From the NCBI GenBank assembly GCA_965661765.1, contig CBFIFE010000003.1, positions 1-64,000 on the forward strand: a stretch of 64,000 nucleotides of DNA, written 5' to 3'. Positions 60,628 to 64,000 of this stretch are shown here, one piece after another. The position numbers were made by a program, and so were the translations under genes. Position 1 is the stretch's first letter. Each line of letters begins with the position of its first letter. This DNA is from JBMYZL01 sp965661765. Its GTDB lineage: Bacteria; Bacteroidota; Bacteroidia; Flavobacteriales_D; Sanyastnellaceae. The notes below the pieces were generated by a model. It searched no databases, was not told the DNA's origin, and saw nothing but the letters and a program-made list of their open reading frames with translations.

Positions 60628-62436
60628 TCACATGCGGTCGGGCATCTGAATGCCCAACAGGCCCATGGCCGTGGAAACTGTGCTCGCTGCCAAAGCACAA
60701 ATGGACAACCGAACAGTCTGCTGGGCAGCATCCTGTTCTTGCAAGATGGGATGGCTGGCGTACCAGCTGCTGAAAGCTTTCATCACATCGTAACTGAAGT
60801 TTGCCAAAAGGCTGGGGTCGTACTGCGCAGCTGCCTGTTGCACGACATCGGGCAAGGACAAGGCGGTTTGGACCAAACCACGCTCTTCGCTGTCGAGGGC
60901 TGCTGCTGTATCCAGTCCATCCAAGTGACGCAAAATGTCCTCAACAGAGCGGTTGGCCTTCCGGAGCACACTCTTCGCCCGGACGTGATTGAATTGGATG
61001 AACGGGGCCGTGTTGCCGATGAAGTCGATGGAAGCTTTGGGGTCAAACATCATGGACTTCTTGGGCTGCACCTTCAACAAGAAATACTTCAAGGCACCGT
61101 AGCCGACTTGCTTGTAGAGCTGGGTTTTTTCCGCCTCACTGAACGTTTCCGTTTTCCCCAACTCTTCGCCCATTGAACGTGCTGTTGACACCATCTCCGC
61201 AAGCAAATCGTCCGCATCCACGACCGTGCCCTCGCGGGATTTCATTTTCCCTTCGGGGAGTTCAACCATGCCGTAACTCAGGTGGTGGTTGCGATCGGCG
61301 CCGTCGATGCCGAGTTTGGCCAAAACGGCGAACAACACCTTGAAGTGGTATTCTTGTTCATTGCCGACTGTGTAGATCTGACGATCCAAGCCAGGGTAGT
61401 CGCGGTAGCGCTGCAAGGCCGTTCCAATGTCCTGCGTCATGTACACGGCCGTGCCATCTGCTCGGAGCAAAAGCTTCTGATCCATGCCCTCCTCGGTCAT
61501 GTCGACCCAGATGCTGCCGTCAGGACGCTGGCTGAAAGCACCAGCGGCCAGCCCCTTCATGACCTCTTCCTTGCCCAGCAGATAGGTTTGGGATTCGTAG
61601 TACAGCTTGTCAAAAGCCACTCCCATCTCCGCATAGGTCGTCTCGAAACCATCGTAGACCCAACCGTTCATCTTTGACCAAAGCGCGTGCACCGTTTCGT
61701 CACCCGCCTCCCATTGGGCCAACACTTCTCGGGCCTCCAGCAGAATCGGGGCATTCGCCTTGGCCTGCTCCTCGGTTTGTCCCTCCGCAATGGCAGCTTG
61801 GACCTCCTTTTTGTAATGTTGATCGAATGCCACGTAATACTTTCCAACGAGCTTGTCGCCCTTCATCCCCGTGGTGGATGGGGTTTCGCCTTGGCCAAAT
61901 CGCATCCAGGCCACCATGGATTTGCAAATGTGAATGCCACGATCGTTGATGATTTGCACTTTGATCACTTCGTGGCCGTGGGCTTCCAAGATTTGGGCGA
62001 TTGCAAATCCCAAGAAATTGTTTCTCAGATGTCCCAGGTGCAGCGGCTTGTTTGTGTTTGGAGAGGAATACTCCACCATCACCGCCGGCCGCGAGCCCAC
62101 AGGTTGAAGGCCAAATCTTTCGTTGCCAATGGCTTCTGAAATCTGGTCTTGCCAAACCTTGTCCGCCAGCGTCAAGTTCAAGAATCCCTTGACGACCTCA
62201 TAGCCCACGATGTCGTTGTCCCCAGCGCGCAAAGCTTGTCCAAGCTGCTCAGCAGTTTCGGCAGGGCTCAATCGCGAGAATTTGACCAAGGGGAAGACGA
62301 CCACCGTGCGCTCGCCTTCAAATTCCTTGCGCGTTCGCTGGATTTGGATTTGATCGTGCGTTGGGGCTGCGCCAAAGAGTTCTTGACAAGCGCCAATCAC
62401 GGCGGTTGCGATGCCATTGTCGAGGGTTGCACTCAT
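60628..62436 (-). CDS. argS: Arginyl-tRNA synthetase
   Basis: The 602-residue class I aminoacyl-tRNA synthetase has an N-terminal Add1 domain (about 1-110), then 'EYSSPNTNKPLHLGHLRNNF' features with the HIGH motif as 'HLGH'. 'KMKSREGTVV' stands in place of KMSKS, and the ArgS anticodon-binding DALR domain is at the end. It charges tRNA-Arg. It lies downstream of ctlX with an ATGA overlap (ctlX stop over argS start). Confidence 0.95.
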   Translation of the reverse strand: MSATLDNGIATAVIGACQELFGAAPTHDQIQIQRTRKEFEGERTVVVFPLVKFSRLSPAETAEQLGQALRAGDNDIVGYEVVKGFLNLTLADKVWQDQISEAIGNERFGLQPVGSRPAVMVEYSSPNTNKPLHLGHLRNNFLGFAIAQILEAHGHEVIKVQIINDRGIHICKSMVAWMRFGQGETPSTTGMKGDKLVGKYYVAFDQHYKKEVQAAIAEGQTEEQAKANAPILLEAREVLAQWEAGDETVHALWSKMNGWVYDGFETTYAEMGVAFDKLYYESQTYLLGKEEVMKGLAAGAFSQRPDGSIWVDMTEEGMDQKLLLRADGTAVYMTQDIGTALQRYRDYPGLDRQIYTVGNEQEYHFKVLFAVLAKLGIDGADRNHHLSYGMVELPEGKMKSREGTVVDADDLLAEMVSTARSMGEELGKTETFSEAEKTQLYKQVGYGALKYFLLKVQPKKSMMFDPKASIDFIGNTAPFIQFNHVRAKSVLRKANRSVEDILRHLDGLDTAAALDSEERGLVQTALSLPDVVQQAAAQYDPSLLANFSYDVMKAFSSWYASHPILQEQDAAQQTVRLSICALAASTVSTAMGLLGIQMPDRM

Positions 62437-63392
62437 TGTTCAGATTCTTTCGAGGTCAAGGGCAGATGGATTTCGGCCAGCATGCAACGGGCGCTCCCGC
62501 CGCCACAAGTTTCAATTGTGTGCAATGGAGCGGAAAGGATGCGTCCGTGTGCGGACAGCCGTGCCAAAATTTCCGGTGACAGGGCCTCTCTGGCTTGTTG
62601 ACTCATCACGATCAGCGTTTCGCCTGCCATGGTTTTTGCTTCGAGCATGTTGCCGGCAAAATGCTCAATCTCATCCTCGCTCAAGGGAATCACCTCCAAA
62701 CCGTCTTCTGCCAGCGAAGTCCGGACCATTTCTCTTTCCTCCGCATCATCAATGCAATCCAAGCAAATCGCTGCAAAGGAGGTTCCGATGGACATCATGA
62801 CATTCGTGTGGTAAATCGGCGAGCGGCCCTCTGGGGTCGTTTGGAAGGCGGTAAAGACCACACCGTCCATGTCCATCGCCTCACAAAATTGCTCAAATGC
62901 CACTCTGTCGGTCCGCGGACTCAGGGCCGCATAGGCGCGGTTGTGCTGGCGGTCCAAAACAATGCTCCCCGTCCCCTCCAAGAACTTTCCATGTTCTTCG
63001 AATTCGGTGAAGTCCACGATTTGGTCTACATCGAAACCCTGAAGGTGCTCCAAGTCGATGAGAATGTCCTCCCTTCGTTCCACCCGTCGATTCTCGGCAA
63101 ACATCGGATAAAGGCCGATGTCGCCGTTTGCGTGAAACGACACCCAATTGTTGGGGAACAAAGCGTCGGGCGCATCAAAATCTGCGTCCGCATCAAAGAT
63201 GAACACACGAACCCCAGCGTCTTGCAATGTGCGGGCGAAATTGTCGAACTCAGACAAAGCCAAGTCAGTGATTTCTTCCTCCGTTTGTCCGGCCAATGTC
63301 TGCTGGTAGTGGTTGTTCACAGCAGTCTGCTCGTTTCGGCGGAACTGCGTCGGCCGGACCATCAAAAGGTTAGCGGTGGATTGATCGGGCAT
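62433..63392 (-). CDS. ctlX: Citrulline utilization hydrolase CtlX-type amidinotransferase-fold protein
   Basis: The 319-residue protein of the amidinotransferase/arginine deiminase superfamily matches the CtlX group. It has 'VRPTQFRRNEQTAVNN', 'DALFPNNWVSFH', 'EGTGSIVLDR', 'YHTNVMMSIG' with catalytic His, and 'ETCGGGSARCMLAEI' with the catalytic Cys near the C-terminus. The superfamily cleaves or transfers guanidino/ureido groups; CtlX is linked to citrulline breakdown. The 4-base overlap with argS indicates one operon. Confidence 0.85.
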   Translation of the reverse strand: MPDQSTANLLMVRPTQFRRNEQTAVNNHYQQTLAGQTEEEITDLALSEFDNFARTLQDAGVRVFIFDADADFDAPDALFPNNWVSFHANGDIGLYPMFAENRRVERREDILIDLEHLQGFDVDQIVDFTEFEEHGKFLEGTGSIVLDRQHNRAYAALSPRTDRVAFEQFCEAMDMDGVVFTAFQTTPEGRSPIYHTNVMMSIGTSFAAICLDCIDDAEEREMVRTSLAEDGLEVIPLSEDEIEHFAGNMLEAKTMAGETLIVMSQQAREALSPEILARLSAHGRILSAPLHTIETCGGGSARCMLAEIHLPLTSKESEQ

Positions 63393-63474
63393 GATGTCAA
63401 AAAATCAAAGGGTGTGGAAGGGGCAAAGGTCGACAAGGATGCTGAGAAAAACCGCCCTGTAACAGGCATTCAAA

Positions 63475-64000
63475 TCAAGACCAAGATCTGGGGGACCTTC
63501 GCAAAGGCAGCGTCGCACATCGCAGCAGGCCTTCCATTTTTGCGGTTTCCGAGAACGGGACCTCATGCACGGTGTAGCCCCAATCGCGGAGCTGGGCATT
63601 GATGCGGTGAAATGCACTTGAAGAAATGACTGTGGATTCGTTCACACTGAACAGATTGCAGTTCATATCGTACATTTCTTGTTCGCTGATGAACAAGCAC
63701 TTCCTTTCCCCAAAGGTTTGGATCAGGAAATCGACATCCCGCTGCTGCTTGAAACCCTCCGGATGAATGATGGCATGCCCAAGCCCCAGTGGGCCAAGGG
63801 CACAATCCAAATGCAAGGCATTCTTTCTCGGGTCGGTGTCTGACTTGTTCAATTGAAAGCCCCGCACTTTCCATTCCGGAAAAGAGGATTGCAACCATTG
63901 CAAGGCCGCAGCATTCGTCCTGGCCGTCGTAAAGGATTCGAAATCTTCATCCTCCGAGTAGCCGACCCAAAGGCTGCCATGGATCGGCATCACATCGCCT
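63475..64000 (-). CDS. Second amidinotransferase/DDAH-like protein, 5' end outside the window
   Basis: A partial gene: at least 175 residues of the C-terminal part are present and the frame stays open past base 64000. The GTG/ATG at 63993/63990 are internal, since the upstream codons read 'GDV' as in 'GGDV' of the family. It has 'NALHLDCALGPLG' (catalytic His with Asp), 'NCNLFSVNES' and 'GLLRCATLPLRR' with the catalytic Cys near the end. It belongs to the dimethylarginine dimethylaminohydrolase/arginine deiminase group and is a paralogue-fold neighbour of ctlX (83 bases away, same strand). Confidence 0.75.
   Translation of the reverse strand, partial: GDVMPIHGSLWVGYSEDEDFESFTTARTNAAALQWLQSSFPEWKVRGFQLNKSDTDPRKNALHLDCALGPLGLGHAIIHPEGFKQQRDVDFLIQTFGERKCLFISEQEMYDMNCNLFSVNESTVISSSAFHRINAQLRDWGYTVHEVPFSETAKMEGLLRCATLPLRRSPRSWS

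Overview
The window looks like a chromosome segment of a moderately GC-rich member of the Bacteroidota, most likely a marine or aquatic relative of the Flavobacteriales. The evidence is: family types known mainly from that phylum (DUF4249 lipoprotein, DUF4139 protein, type IX secretion plug protein DUF5103, gliding-motility-type C-terminal domain, PadR/PspC pair, CtlX), a complete Na+-pumping NQR operon, start codons with no Shine-Dalgarno signal, and boxes matching the Bacteroidetes -7 promoter consensus TAnnTTTG. I see no tRNA, rRNA, insertion sequence, prophage or CRISPR array. Genes are tightly packed, with many ATGA start/stop overlaps, and no gene-free stretch exceeds about 170 bases.

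Layout. 1-2658: DUF4249 lipoprotein and DUF4139 protein (+). 2640-7424: a minus-strand operon pepD-surE-small membrane protein-lpxB, in which lpxB is fused in frame to a SpoIID-type domain. 7533-14945: parE-parC (topoisomerase IV), a GH13 amylase lipoprotein, mgsA and prmC (+). 14975-17505: lipoprotein serine protease and a beta-barrel partner (-). 17550-20993: ligA with a large internal insertion, then a DnaQ-type exonuclease with a BRCT-like tail (+). 21000-31090: mostly envelope genes on the minus strand (lectin-like gliding-type secreted protein, TonB-dependent receptor, carboxypeptidase-like regulatory domain protein, prfC, glycosyltransferase, SDR, type IX plug protein). 31197-38354: nqrABCDEF plus apbE. 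38450-46537: a small four-cysteine membrane protein, a secreted beta-helix-like protein with Cys repeats, a PagL-like deacylase, mazG, a GIN-domain lipoprotein, an M1 peptidase and a DMT transporter. 46616-51841: padR-pspC, then ribD, folD and ffh. 52008-59780: a 2590-residue secreted repeat protein. 59927-64000: DUF493 and a small membrane protein, then argS-ctlX-second amidinotransferase (-, the last gene cut by the window edge).

How parts fit. NqrB and NqrC carry the threonines that ApbE flavinylates, and apbE closes the operon. LpxB, the PagL-like enzyme and the glycosyltransferase belong to LPS or surface-polysaccharide metabolism. The plug protein and the gliding-type C-terminal domain indicate a type IX secretion system. 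Two other secreted proteins (38709-40529 and 52008-59780) instead end in a short Cys-flanked EF-hand/dockerin-like motif and share a 24-residue Cys repeat. I consider this the best candidate for an under-described surface system here. Also notable are the LpxB-SpoIID fusion, the ~145-residue insertion in LigA, and a recurrent promoter box 4-8 bases before many start codons, which suggests widespread leaderless transcription.
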